From Peribacillus sp. ACCC06369 (GTDB lineage: Bacteria > Bacillota > Bacilli > Bacillales > DSM-1321), in NCBI RefSeq assembly GCF_030348945.1, contig NZ_JAUCEN010000002.1, positions 992,001 to 1,056,000 of the forward strand: a stretch of 64,000 bases of DNA. The letters run 5' to 3'. Below, in pieces: positions 52,168-61,299 of the stretch. The notes beneath the pieces were generated by a model. That model searched no databases and was not told the DNA's origin. It worked only from the letters and a program-made list of their open reading frames with translations. Numbering within the stretch: position 1 is the stretch's first letter; the number at the start of each line of letters is the position of its first letter. Both the position numbers and the translations under genes were made by a program.

Positions 52168-52526
52168 TAACTTCCACGATATACTTGATAGCCCCATGGG
52201 GAAACGAGCAAGGGCACATGATAATGAGAGGATGGGGAAGATAGTCCGAATCGGACGGGAACCAGGTCCAAAAAGGGCGGATCAGGGAGTTCGATGGATT
52301 TATTCCGGAAGTAATCCCCGATATGAAAAACGATTTCGTAGTTTCCCGTTTTGGTGTTATCTGCTTTCAGCAGCGGGACATCGAGCCTCCCGTCTGGATT
52401 TGTGACAGCTGACTGGAGCAGCTGCCAGCTAGCGGTGGATGATTCGGAAAAGTATAATTCAATCGTCACGTTTTCGGCTGGCTGGCCATGCATTAAATCC
52501 AATATATGTGTTGTTATACCAGGCAT
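52167..52526 (-). CDS. pucM: 5-hydroxyisourate hydrolase
   Basis: 119 residues of the transthyretin-like family. Start MPGITTHILDLMHGQPAENV, RFG core and C-terminal SSHYHVPLLVSPWGYQVYRGS, whose YRGS end is the family hallmark. His and Arg of the active site are present. Hydrolyses 5-hydroxyisourate to OHCU, after urate oxidase. RBS AAGGAG, 9 bases after pucL. Confidence 0.95.
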   Translation of the reverse strand: MPGITTHILDLMHGQPAENVTIELYFSESSTASWQLLQSAVTNPDGRLDVPLLKADNTKTGNYEIVFHIGDYFRNKSIELPDPPFLDLVPVRFGLSSPSSHYHVPLLVSPWGYQVYRGS

Positions 52527-52535
52527 ATATACTCC

Positions 52536-54029
52536 TTAACCGATGTTTTCTTCAGCGGCAGCCAGGATTTTGTTGTTTTCGAGATTTTCTTTTTTAACGG
52601 TGAAGACCTGAAAACCATATGGCGGGCGCGGCTCGGTATATACTTTTCCTTTGGAGTCCGGTATTTCGGAAACAACTGTATCCCATGTGTGGTTTTGGGA
52701 TTCGAATGTAACTTCAAGAAGCTGAGGGAATCTAGTTAAAATGCGGCAGCCGATTTCATAAATCAGATTTTGGATCGAAGGAGTTTCCATTTCATGAAAA
52801 ACGGATGTAGCAATATCGATTACCTGTTCGGCAGCTACGTATTTAGAGGGATCCATGCCGAATGCATCCTTTTGATCCTCATAGACCCAATGGAGATTCA
52901 AATAGATGAAAAGCGGCCGATTTCCATCTTCGGGAAGCGTCGTATACTCATCACGGACAAAACCGACAAAAGAGTTCCCGCTTACTTTGATTAATTGAAG
53001 GTCGAGGATGGAACTGCTTTGCTGAACGATCTCGTTGCCAGTTTCCCCACGGATGATTTCGACGGCAGCCTTGGCCCGTTCATTGCGGGACTTTTTGAAT
53101 ACAAGGTCACTCGGTTTCAATTGGGGGTCCGTTGCTTCAGTCACTGCTTCGAAAGGGATATCTTCAGCAATCAACTTAACAGTATCGATTTGAGGATATT
53201 TGTTTAGGAAGGCTTCTGATACATATGAAGCAAATCCTTCTAATGTTGCGCCTTTGAATGTAGCTAAATGCCTTTGGATGAAGTTTTTCATCGAATCAGT
53301 CGCGACGACCATGGAATTGTCTCCTTCCGTGAATGAGGGAAGAAAAGAGGAGCCGCCAACGGAAACTTTTACATTCGTGCCAAAAATGATATGACCTCTT
53401 CCTGAAAAAGTGGATTCTGGAATTTGCTTGATTCCGGTTAAAGGATTCGAATAGGTCCTATAGGCAAAAACATTCCCTTTTCCATAACTAAGTGTTTGTG
53501 CGGCTGATTTATTTTTCATTAAATTCTCTCCTTCAATTTTAATTTTATCCTGTAAACGAAATAGGGCTATTTGATAGATTTCAGTTAAGGCCTTATCGAA
53601 CTCGGCTGCTTCTGCATGGTGAATCCTTGTATTCATCGATTGATATATGTCATTTTTATCTTTGCCTCGCACAGCCAGGATAAATGGAAAGTCAAACTTA
53701 TCCATATATTTCCGGTTCAATGATATGAAATCTTCATATTCATCGGACGTAAGGTCCTTTAAACCGGCGCCATGCTGTTCCTTAATCGAATCATCACTCA
53801 TTTCAACTTTGTCCCCAAGGTTCGGATGCTTCCTGATTAACGATAACTTATCTTCCTTTGACGAATTGCCTACAATGTCCACCATGCATCGATGCAGGTG
53901 GATTATTGAAGAAAAGGGCTTATTGCCTGCCGATTTTTCTGCAATCCAAGGTGAATGTTCGAAAGTATCCCCAAGGAACTTCGTAAATTCCTTTTCGGTT
54001 AGTGCATTTAATGAAGTAAGAGTAATCAT
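52536..54029 (-). CDS. pucL: Bifunctional OHCU decarboxylase - urate oxidase
   Basis: 497 residues. N-terminal ~165: OHCU decarboxylase (FLGDTFEHSPWIAEKSAGNKPF, catalytic His in IRKHPNLGDK). From ~175: urate oxidase with LSYGKGNVFAYRTYSNP, MVVATDSMKNFIQRHLATFKG and WGMDPSKYV-like LNLHWVY region. The same fused design as B. subtilis PucL, which together with PucM turns urate into S-allantoin. Middle gene of pucJLM. Confidence 0.95.
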   Translation of the reverse strand: MITLTSLNALTEKEFTKFLGDTFEHSPWIAEKSAGNKPFSSIIHLHRCMVDIVGNSSKEDKLSLIRKHPNLGDKVEMSDDSIKEQHGAGLKDLTSDEYEDFISLNRKYMDKFDFPFILAVRGKDKNDIYQSMNTRIHHAEAAEFDKALTEIYQIALFRLQDKIKIEGENLMKNKSAAQTLSYGKGNVFAYRTYSNPLTGIKQIPESTFSGRGHIIFGTNVKVSVGGSSFLPSFTEGDNSMVVATDSMKNFIQRHLATFKGATLEGFASYVSEAFLNKYPQIDTVKLIAEDIPFEAVTEATDPQLKPSDLVFKKSRNERAKAAVEIIRGETGNEIVQQSSSILDLQLIKVSGNSFVGFVRDEYTTLPEDGNRPLFIYLNLHWVYEDQKDAFGMDPSKYVAAEQVIDIATSVFHEMETPSIQNLIYEIGCRILTRFPQLLEVTFESQNHTWDTVVSEIPDSKGKVYTEPRPPYGFQVFTVKKENLENNKILAAAEENIG

Positions 54030-54043
54030 CTCCAGTCTCCTTC

Positions 54044-55366
54044 TTATATACTTTTTGCCATTAGATCTGAATCGGGGATGGTACTATCGGCGGCTTTTTT
54101 CTTGCGTGGAGTCAAGATCAAATTCAGGATGATGGCTGTCAGGCTTCCTGTTATGATTCCATCACCGACAACGATACGGATTGCTTCCGGCAGGCTCGAG
54201 AATAACTCGGGAACGACGGTGGCGCCCAGTCCGAGTGAGACTGAACAAGCAATGACCAATAAATTGGCATTATCCGAGAAATCGACGTCATTCAACATTT
54301 TAATTCCTGATGAAACAACCATTCCGAACATGACGACGGTAGCACCCCCGAGGACGGCAGTAGGAATCAGTGTAGCGAGAGCTGCGATTTTCGGAACCAG
54401 TCCAAGCCCGATTAAAATGAAGCCGGCTACAATGGTGATCGTTCTTTTTTTCACTCCGGATAATTGAACGAGACCTACATTCTGCGCGAATGTACTATAA
54501 GGGAAGGCATTGAAAATGCCACCTAAAGTGAATGCCAGGCCTTCTGCGCGGTAGCCTTTGACAATATCTTTTTCACTCAATTCCCTATCTGTTATTTTTC
54601 CGAGAGCAAGGAATGCGCCAGTGGATTCGATAAGGATGACTGTGCCAACCAATATCATCGTAAGAATGGGAGTTATTTCAAAGGTGGGTGTACCAAAGTA
54701 GAAAGGTGCAGGGATATGGAACCAAGAAGCCTCGACAACCGTGGAAAAGTTCATTTTCCCAAAAAATGTTGAAGCGATCGTTCCTGCGATGATGCCAATC
54801 AGAACGGAAATGGCGCGTATGAATCCTGTGAAATAGCGATTAATTAACAGAATGACAGCGAGGACACCGAAAGAAAGCATTAAGTTTTCGGCTGAACCGA
54901 AGTCTTGGCTGCCAGAACCGCCAGCCATATTCTTTATGCCGGTGGGCACTAAGGATAATCCAATGATGATGACGACGGTACCGGTCACGACAGGCGGAAA
55001 TAATTTAAGTAGTTTACCAAATATGTTGGAGAATAAAATGATGAATAACCCAGCGGCGATGATTGATCCATATATAGCGGAAATGCCATAATTGCTGCCA
55101 ATGGATATCATGGGGGTGACTGCCACGAAAGAAGTTCCCAATACTATCGGGAGGCCAATGCCAAAATATTTATTTTTCCAGGATTGCAATAATGTAGCGA
55201 TTCCGCAGGTTAATAGATCAATGGCAATAAGGTAGGCGAGCTGTTGGGAAGTGAACCCCAATGCTCCGCCGACGATGATCGGTACCAAGATGGCACCAGC
55301 ATACATGGCAAGAACGTGCTGAAGACCTAACGAGAAGGCCTTGGACTTATTAATTCTTTCATTCAT
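54044..55366 (-). CDS. pucJ: Urate/purine permease, NCS2 family
   Basis: 440 residues with ~12-14 membrane segments, QHVLAMYAGAILVPIIVGGALG at the N-terminus, and the NCS2 signature near MILVGTVILIESTGAFLALGKITDRELSEKD. Place before pucL and pucM indicates urate as substrate. B. subtilis has two adjacent copies (PucJ, PucK); here there is only one, and the symbol could be either. Confidence 0.9.
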   Translation of the reverse strand: MNERINKSKAFSLGLQHVLAMYAGAILVPIIVGGALGFTSQQLAYLIAIDLLTCGIATLLQSWKNKYFGIGLPIVLGTSFVAVTPMISIGSNYGISAIYGSIIAAGLFIILFSNIFGKLLKLFPPVVTGTVVIIIGLSLVPTGIKNMAGGSGSQDFGSAENLMLSFGVLAVILLINRYFTGFIRAISVLIGIIAGTIASTFFGKMNFSTVVEASWFHIPAPFYFGTPTFEITPILTMILVGTVILIESTGAFLALGKITDRELSEKDIVKGYRAEGLAFTLGGIFNAFPYSTFAQNVGLVQLSGVKKRTITIVAGFILIGLGLVPKIAALATLIPTAVLGGATVVMFGMVVSSGIKMLNDVDFSDNANLLVIACSVSLGLGATVVPELFSSLPEAIRIVVGDGIITGSLTAIILNLILTPRKKKAADSTIPDSDLMAKSI

Positions 55367-55473
55367 AAAAAAACTCCCTCCTCTAATTGGTTGTCATATT
55401 ATATCACACGAATTCGTTATGATTAATACCATCATAATGAATAATCAGAAAATTGTCATTAGTTAGATTAGAC

Positions 55474-55486
55474 AATTTTTGGTTGT
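55474..55486. promoter_or_regulatory. Possible PucR box upstream of pucJ
   Basis: AATTTTTGGTTGT contains the TTGGTT core of the B. subtilis PucR site (WWWCNTTGGTTAA) but lacks the C and the final AA. Located between pucR and pucJ. Weak match. Confidence 0.3.
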
Positions 55487-55531
55487 TGATATAGACAACT
55501 TGCATAAAGTGAAGGGGGAAGAGGTTGGGTT

Positions 55532-57157
55532 TTATATATTAAGTAAGGATTTAATGCGAAGGGCAAGTCGTATCTGTAGTGTGGTCTCTGAATCTTTTAA
55601 GCTCTTGCCGAGCAGCTCTTCACATTTCTCGAGTCTGTATACAACGGTGTTACGGTGAACGAATAATCTTTTGGCAGTTTCGGATATTTGGCAATGCGTT
55701 TCGAGATAGACTGATAATGTCTGTAATAAGGATTGCTCCTCCTCGGTGAAAATCTTTGAAAATCCCTGTAATGCGAAAAGGTAAAAATTCATTAGGTCTT
55801 CTTCGGGGATGATTCTCAATAATTCCATAATATCCTTCGTCCGGAATATCTGGATGTAATCTGTCCTTTTCGAAAGGCCTCCTTCCAGAAGGGAGTCGTT
55901 CGCCTCTTTGTAAGCGTTCTTGGTCTGTAAAAAGTTCGGTCTCATATGGCTCACTCCGAAAGATATCGTGCAGTCGAATTGGCTGGCTGTTATCTTTTGC
56001 AATGATTTTAGCGAGGTTTCGACATATTGAAGAACATCGCCAGAGACTTCGTTCACTTCGTATAAAAGAATGCATTTCTTACCTTTTGTAAAGAGGTGAA
56101 TGGGATTAGGTGATAGGCGAAGCTCATCTTCCAAAAACTCGTATATCGAATCAGCCCTTCGTTGTAGCTGTGTGTAACTTTTGGCCAATTCGGATTCATC
56201 GATTTTTCCGACTGCGCATATATAGGCTTGTTCATTATGTAAGGAAAACTCTTTTGCTCGGTTTATGATTTCCTCTTGTGAAGAGAAACTCCCATCCAGG
56301 AAATGAAGGAAGAAATCATTTCGGATATTCCGATCATGCTGTTTAAGGGCATGTTCTTTCATCAAGGCAAAAGAAATGACATTAGTTGCCTGCTCTATCG
56401 TCAGTGTTATCAGGTTATCGCTATTCTTGATTTCTCCTGATATTGTCAAATAGCCAAATTTTTCTTCATTCATATAGATGGGGAATACGGTATAGGTTTG
56501 TTTATTGGATAGAGATGAAAATGAAAAGAACGAAGCTATGGTTTTATGAAATCTGTATCCTTCACTGTTCATTTTTTTGATTATTGGAATAATTCCGGAT
56601 GTTGAGGTTGGATGGAATATCGGTTTAAGGTACCGGTCAACTAATAAAATGGGGTATCCAATCATATTCGATAAATGATCAAGCAGTTTTTGAATCCCTT
56701 TACCCCGCATGATTAAGTTTGTGAATTGCTTATGTGTTTCCATGGCGAAAGTCAATTCAGCTGCCCGTTGATCCAAAATCGCCCGGAATGTATGGTTGAT
56801 GATTTCCCCAAGTGACAATTCTGCTGGAAGATCAATGATTGGTAAGGATAATTCATTGGCTAGAACCAGTACTTCCTCGGGTATTTCTTTTAGGAATCTA
56901 CGTGTCTTTATCCCTAGGGCTGCGCAGCCTTGATTTGCCATCGCTTCGACAAGTGATAACAAAAGGTGTGGCTTGTCCTTTACGTGATAAGCTGTGGTTA
57001 CAAGGAATTCATTTGGTTTTAAAAAGTTGATGATATCTGGAGCATCCATCATATTGACAGTCTTGACTTCGCGTTCGAGCCCTGTTCCTCCGGCAATTAA
57101 ATGCATGCCGGTTAATGCGGGCAATGTTAAAAGTTCGGTTACCTTCATCTGATACAC
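55532..57157 (-). CDS. pucR: PucR-type regulator of purine catabolism
   Basis: 541 residues: N-terminal PucR_1 domain (VTELLTLPALTGMHLIAGGTGLEREVKTVNMMDAPDIINFLKPNEF, ~1-125), central CdaR-like region, and C-terminal helix-turn-helix (TEEEQSLLQTLSVYLETHCQISETAKRLFVHRNTVVYRLEKCEELLG). In B. subtilis PucR senses allantoin-type metabolites and controls all puc genes. It lies between the two arms of the cluster, transcribed like pucJLM but separated by 165 bases. Confidence 0.93.
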   Translation of the reverse strand: MYQMKVTELLTLPALTGMHLIAGGTGLEREVKTVNMMDAPDIINFLKPNEFLVTTAYHVKDKPHLLLSLVEAMANQGCAALGIKTRRFLKEIPEEVLVLANELSLPIIDLPAELSLGEIINHTFRAILDQRAAELTFAMETHKQFTNLIMRGKGIQKLLDHLSNMIGYPILLVDRYLKPIFHPTSTSGIIPIIKKMNSEGYRFHKTIASFFSFSSLSNKQTYTVFPIYMNEEKFGYLTISGEIKNSDNLITLTIEQATNVISFALMKEHALKQHDRNIRNDFFLHFLDGSFSSQEEIINRAKEFSLHNEQAYICAVGKIDESELAKSYTQLQRRADSIYEFLEDELRLSPNPIHLFTKGKKCILLYEVNEVSGDVLQYVETSLKSLQKITASQFDCTISFGVSHMRPNFLQTKNAYKEANDSLLEGGLSKRTDYIQIFRTKDIMELLRIIPEEDLMNFYLFALQGFSKIFTEEEQSLLQTLSVYLETHCQISETAKRLFVHRNTVVYRLEKCEELLGKSLKDSETTLQIRLALRIKSLLNI

Positions 57158-57475
57158 CTCATTCTGGAAAATTAGATTATTGAAGTGATTTTATAATTAA
57201 AGCTGTATATGAATCCAGGGAATTGATCGGTTTTAAATTAGTGCATGTAACTGATATTTATCTGAATCCCTCCGTTCACTCACATGCTTTGCAGATTTTC
57301 ATTATCATATCATACAATTCCTTTGGTATATCTTACAAATTTCATTGTTTGGGTTGTTGAGGTATACAAAAATGGGTTTGTGTGTAAGGTTTTATAACAT
57401 TGTTAGTGACATAATATCTGAATTTTGTTAATATTTATAAAAATAAAATAACGTGGGAATAAGGGAGACGATAAA
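57158..57475. promoter_or_regulatory. Divergent promoter region pucR / Rieske gene
   Basis: About 320 AT-rich bases that must hold both promoters. TATAAAAATAAAAT lies ~40 bases before the Rieske start. No clear TTGGTTAA PucR box found. No gene. Confidence 0.35.
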
Positions 57476-58531
57476 ATGAATGAAGGCACAGTTGCTTCAA
57501 GTAAGAAAAAAAGAGTCACGCCGTTTCCAAAAGAATGCACATTCAGCAAAGCGGACTGGGATGTATTATCGCAATATTGGTTTCCTGTGGCAGCAGTCGA
57601 GGAAGTGTCGGAAAAACCGATAGGCATTAAGCTTCTCGATGTGCACCTTGTCCTTTATCGGGCTAGTGGGAAGATCATCGTTGCGAGGGACCTTTGTCTG
57701 CATCGTGGTGTGCCATTAAGTATGGGGTGGGTGGAAGATGATAATATCGTATGCCCTTACCACGGTTTTAGATATGGCCCTGAAGGTAATTGTACTGGGA
57801 TTCCTGCACATCCCAATGCTAAAATATCCCCGCGTCTTTGTATTAATATTTATCCCACGGTAGAACGCTACGGTTTGGTTTGGACATCGATTGCGAGCGA
57901 TAAAGAGGATATTCCGAAGTTACCGGCATGGGATGATGATGAATATTTGAACATCCTGCCTCCATCCATTGACATTGCTGGTTCAGCCGGTCGGCAGATG
58001 GAAGGCTTTTTGGATGTGTCCCACTTTGCTTGGGTACATTCAGAAAGCTTCGCTGATCGTAACAATCCTATCGTTCCTAGTTATAAAGTGGAAAAAACGG
58101 AGTATGGCCTGCACGTGGAATACTTAAGTTCCGTCAGTAATTATGGCAAAAGCATGCAGCATTTAGAACCTGCCAACTTTGAATGGCTCCGTGTTTTTGA
58201 TATCTATCCACCGCTTGCGGCCAGGCTGACTGTCCACTTCCCGGAGGACGGAAAACTTCATATCCTGAACTGTGCCAGTCCAGTTTCTGCACGTAAGACA
58301 AGAATGTTTTCGCCGATGGCCCGTAACTTTGATTTAGATGCTCCGATAGAAGATACCTATGAATTCAATTTACAGATCTTCAATGAAGATAAGGAAATGG
58401 TTGAAAATCAAAAGCCGGAGGAGCTGCCTCTAGATTTACAAGCGGAAGCGCATATCGTCGCAGATAAGACGTCGATTGCGTATCGTCAGCTATTAAGGGA
58501 ATTGGGCTTAGGTTCGAATTATACAAGTTGA
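57476..58531 (+). CDS. Rieske non-haem iron oxygenase, HpxD-like
   Basis: 351 residues. Rieske cluster ligands CLHRG and CPYHGF (~75 and ~97). Mononuclear iron site DVSHFAWVHSE (two His plus preceding Asp, ~180-190). The single-subunit, ~350-residue form next to purine genes resembles HpxD, the Klebsiella oxygenase that oxidises hypoxanthine to xanthine with reductase HpxE. No reductase gene is in the window. It precedes pucF-pucG-pucH and lies opposite pucR. Purine substrate is inferred from context. Confidence 0.8.
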   Translation: MNEGTVASSKKKRVTPFPKECTFSKADWDVLSQYWFPVAAVEEVSEKPIGIKLLDVHLVLYRASGKIIVARDLCLHRGVPLSMGWVEDDNIVCPYHGFRYGPEGNCTGIPAHPNAKISPRLCINIYPTVERYGLVWTSIASDKEDIPKLPAWDDDEYLNILPPSIDIAGSAGRQMEGFLDVSHFAWVHSESFADRNNPIVPSYKVEKTEYGLHVEYLSSVSNYGKSMQHLEPANFEWLRVFDIYPPLAARLTVHFPEDGKLHILNCASPVSARKTRMFSPMARNFDLDAPIEDTYEFNLQIFNEDKEMVENQKPEELPLDLQAEAHIVADKTSIAYRQLLRELGLGSNYTS

Positions 58532-58577
58532 GAAGAAGAGGGTGTCCATGTTTAGTGGGCACTCTCTTCTTCTTTTA
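58531..58577 (+). terminator. Terminator of the Rieske gene
   Basis: AGAAGAAGAG / CTCTTCTTCT arms with GGTG/CACT inner pairing, then TTTT. The stem begins at the last base of the stop codon. Confidence 0.75.
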
Positions 58578-58597
58578 CAGGCATTATTGGATTGGAT

Positions 58598-58610
58598 TTT
58601 AGTTGGTTAT
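58598..58610 (+). promoter_or_regulatory. Possible PucR box upstream of pucF
   Basis: TTTAGTTGGTTAT matches WWWCNTTGGTTAA at 11 of 13 positions and lies 130-145 bases before the allantoate amidohydrolase start, a usual distance for an activator site. Confidence 0.4.
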
Positions 58611-58742
58611 TTTGCACAAAAAAACACCAAAATACTAACAGAATTGCCAATGAAGTTATATGCGAAAAGAAGTAAAATAGTAGATAACATATATTTGTGA
58701 ATATTCATAACATGAATGGATATTGAGAAGGGAAGCGAAGTG

Positions 58743-59990
58743 ATGGCAATTCAAATCGAAAAATTCATAGATGAAAAGGATGATGTTGCTTCGATGATTG
58801 AATGGTTAGCATCTTTCGGGGCAACTGAGAGTAATGGGGTGACCCGTTTATTATATTCCAAGGAATGGATGAGAGCTCAGCATGCAATGAAAGCAAAGAT
58901 GGAAAAAGAAAGCCTGATTACATATTTTGATAGTGTAGGCAACTTGTTTGGCAGGCTTGAGGGGACCGATTCCACCGATGAAACCATTCTGACCGGCTCT
59001 CATATAGATACGGTCAAGGATGGGGGGAAATATGACGGTGCATATGGGGTCATCGCTAGTTTCCTGGCAGTTAAGAGGTTGTTTAAAGCCTATGGGCAGC
59101 CTCGGAGGACGATTGAAGTCGTTTCTTTTTGTGAGGAAGAAGGAAGCAGATTTCCCTTGACGTTTTGGGGATCGAGGAATATCAAAGGAGTCTATGGTCT
59201 TGAGAACGTAAAGCATTTAAAAGATACAGAGGGAATTTCTTTTTTGGAAGCCATGAAAAAATCAGGGTTTGAACCTGAAGCCTATATGACCCCCGTCCGC
59301 GATGATATTGACCGATTCGTTGAAATTCATATAGAACAGGGGATGGTGCTTGAAAAGAATGAGAATACGATCGGGGTCGTCAGCCATATTGTCGGGCAGC
59401 GCCGTTATACGGTGAAAATCATTGGTGAAAGCAATCATGCGGGCACCACTCCTATGTCTTACAGGAAGGATGCAGTCAGTGCAGCTGCGGAATTCATTTC
59501 TTTTTTAACGAAAAAAGCGAAGGGGATGGACTCGGATTTAGTTGCGACGGTTGGCAGAATGGATGTTGAACCTAATGTTCCGAATGTCATTGCTGGTGAA
59601 GTGGAATTCAGTCTCGATATCAGGCATCACGAGGAAGTGATTCTTGATAGGTTTTGTAAGGAAATCTTTTCGGCTTTCGATGCCTTGGCGAAAGAAGCGG
59701 ATATGAAGATGGAGATTTCACAATGGATGGATGTCAAACCTGTTGCCATGGATCGGGAAATGAATCGCCTTGTCCGCAAAATTGCTGAAGATAAAAATAT
59801 ACCTTATCAGGATATGGTCAGCGGAGCCGGGCATGATGCGCAAGTGTTTGGTTCATTTTGTCCGACGTGCCTGCTGTTCGTCCCAAGTAAGGACGGAGTC
59901 AGCCATTCGCCTAAGGAGTTTACGAGTGTTCCGGATTTGGAAAGGGGAATCGATGTTTTAAGCGAAATACTATATAAATTAGCCTATTGA
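58743..59990 (+). CDS. pucF: Allantoate amidohydrolase (M20/M28-type)
   Basis: 415 residues. Metal ligands: GSHIDTV (His), KYDGAYG (Asp), FCEEEGSRFP (Glu pair), EIHIEQG (His) and near the end the His of GAGHDAQVF. The GSNHAGTTPM-type loop (ESNHAGTTPM) and the GGKYDGAYG segment are typical of allantoate/N-carbamoyl amino acid amidohydrolases. Converts allantoate to ureidoglycine, NH3 and CO2. Start at ATG after GAAGGGAAGCGAAG; an earlier ATG lacks a site. pucG follows after 14 bases. Confidence 0.9.
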   Translation: MAIQIEKFIDEKDDVASMIEWLASFGATESNGVTRLLYSKEWMRAQHAMKAKMEKESLITYFDSVGNLFGRLEGTDSTDETILTGSHIDTVKDGGKYDGAYGVIASFLAVKRLFKAYGQPRRTIEVVSFCEEEGSRFPLTFWGSRNIKGVYGLENVKHLKDTEGISFLEAMKKSGFEPEAYMTPVRDDIDRFVEIHIEQGMVLEKNENTIGVVSHIVGQRRYTVKIIGESNHAGTTPMSYRKDAVSAAAEFISFLTKKAKGMDSDLVATVGRMDVEPNVPNVIAGEVEFSLDIRHHEEVILDRFCKEIFSAFDALAKEADMKMEISQWMDVKPVAMDREMNRLVRKIAEDKNIPYQDMVSGAGHDAQVFGSFCPTCLLFVPSKDGVSHSPKEFTSVPDLERGIDVLSEILYKLAY

Positions 59991-60004
59991 AGGAGTTGGG
60001 TAAA

Positions 60005-61267
60005 ATGTCATATTCAGAATTGAATGCACCGATGAGAACGATCATGACGCCAGGTCCAGTCGAAGTGGACCCGCGTGTTTTAAGAGCGATGAGCACACCG
60101 ATATTAGGTCAATTCGATCCTGCATTCACTAATATCATGAATGAAGTGATGGAAATGTTGCGTTTGGTTTTTCAAACGAAAAATAAATGGGCGTTCCCGA
60201 TAGATGGCACTTCAAGATCAGGAAATGAAGCGATTCTATGCAGCATCATTGAGCCGGGAGATAAAGTTCTGGTTCCCATCTTCGGAAGATTCGGTCATTT
60301 ATTGGTGGAAATTTGTGAGCGATACGGAGCTGATGTTCATACGATCGAATGTCCTTGGGGAGAGGTGTTCGACCCGCAAGCAGTCATTGCGGAAATCAAG
60401 AAAGTCTCACCTAAAATAACGGCAATCGTCCATGGGGAAACTTCCACGGGATGTATGCAGCCATTGAAGGAAATCGGGTTGGCCTGCCGTGAAATGGGTG
60501 TCCTGCTTGTGGTGGATGCGGTTGCGTCCATCGGGGGAACGGATGTAAAGGTGGATGAATGGTGCATTGATGGATTGATAGGAGGGACGCAAAAATGCTT
60601 GTCCGTTCCTTCGGGTATGGCGCCGATTACGTATAATGAGCGAATAGAAGAAATCATCCAGTTCCGCAAAAAGGTGGAACGTGGTATTGCGACAGATGAA
60701 GACAACCAAAAGATTTCAATCCGCCGTCCCATCACCAGTAATTATTTCGATTTAAGCATGCTGCAGGATTATTGGGGACCGCGCCGTTTGAATCACCACA
60801 CAGAAGCGACTTCAATGCTTTATGCGTTACGTGAAGGTTTGCGCCTGGTAATTGAGGAAGGTCTGGAAGCCCGATTTGCCCGTCATGAACTCCACGAAGC
60901 TGCTCTCGTTGAAGGGGTTAAGGCGATGGGACTAACGTTATTCGGGAATGGGAAAAACAAACTTCCGTGTGTAACTTGCATCGAAATTCCACAAGGAATC
61001 GACGGGGAAGCCGTTCGAGCAATGCTGTTGAATGAATTCGGTATCGAGATTGCCTCCTCGTTTGGTCCGCTTCACGGAAAAATATGGAGAATCGGCACAA
61101 TGGGATTCAGTTGTAGGAAAGAAAACATCCTCTTTGTATTGGCCTCCTTGGAAGCTGTCCTTTTGCGCCAGGGGTTTCAAGTGAATCGGGGAGAGGCTTT
61201 GCAGGCTGCACTCGATGTGTATGTGGGAAAAACGGAGAAAGTGTCTGCATCCAGGGGATCTCTTTGA
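60005..61267 (+). CDS. pucG: (S)-ureidoglycine-glyoxylate aminotransferase
   Basis: 420 residues, fold-type I PLP enzyme of the alanine-glyoxylate transaminase group: TPGPVEVDPRVLRAMSTPILGQFDP start, HGETSTG, VVDAVASIGGTDV (Asp-Ala-Val) and the PLP Lys in GGTQKCLSVPSG. PucG transfers the amino group of ureidoglycine to glyoxylate, giving glycine and oxalurate. RBS AAGGAG. Part of pucF-pucG-pucH. Confidence 0.93.
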   Translation: MSYSELNAPMRTIMTPGPVEVDPRVLRAMSTPILGQFDPAFTNIMNEVMEMLRLVFQTKNKWAFPIDGTSRSGNEAILCSIIEPGDKVLVPIFGRFGHLLVEICERYGADVHTIECPWGEVFDPQAVIAEIKKVSPKITAIVHGETSTGCMQPLKEIGLACREMGVLLVVDAVASIGGTDVKVDEWCIDGLIGGTQKCLSVPSGMAPITYNERIEEIIQFRKKVERGIATDEDNQKISIRRPITSNYFDLSMLQDYWGPRRLNHHTEATSMLYALREGLRLVIEEGLEARFARHELHEAALVEGVKAMGLTLFGNGKNKLPCVTCIEIPQGIDGEAVRAMLLNEFGIEIASSFGPLHGKIWRIGTMGFSCRKENILFVLASLEAVLLRQGFQVNRGEALQAALDVYVGKTEKVSASRGSL

Positions 61268-61299
61268 TTCTATAAAAATATTTTGGAGGAGTGGTCTGT

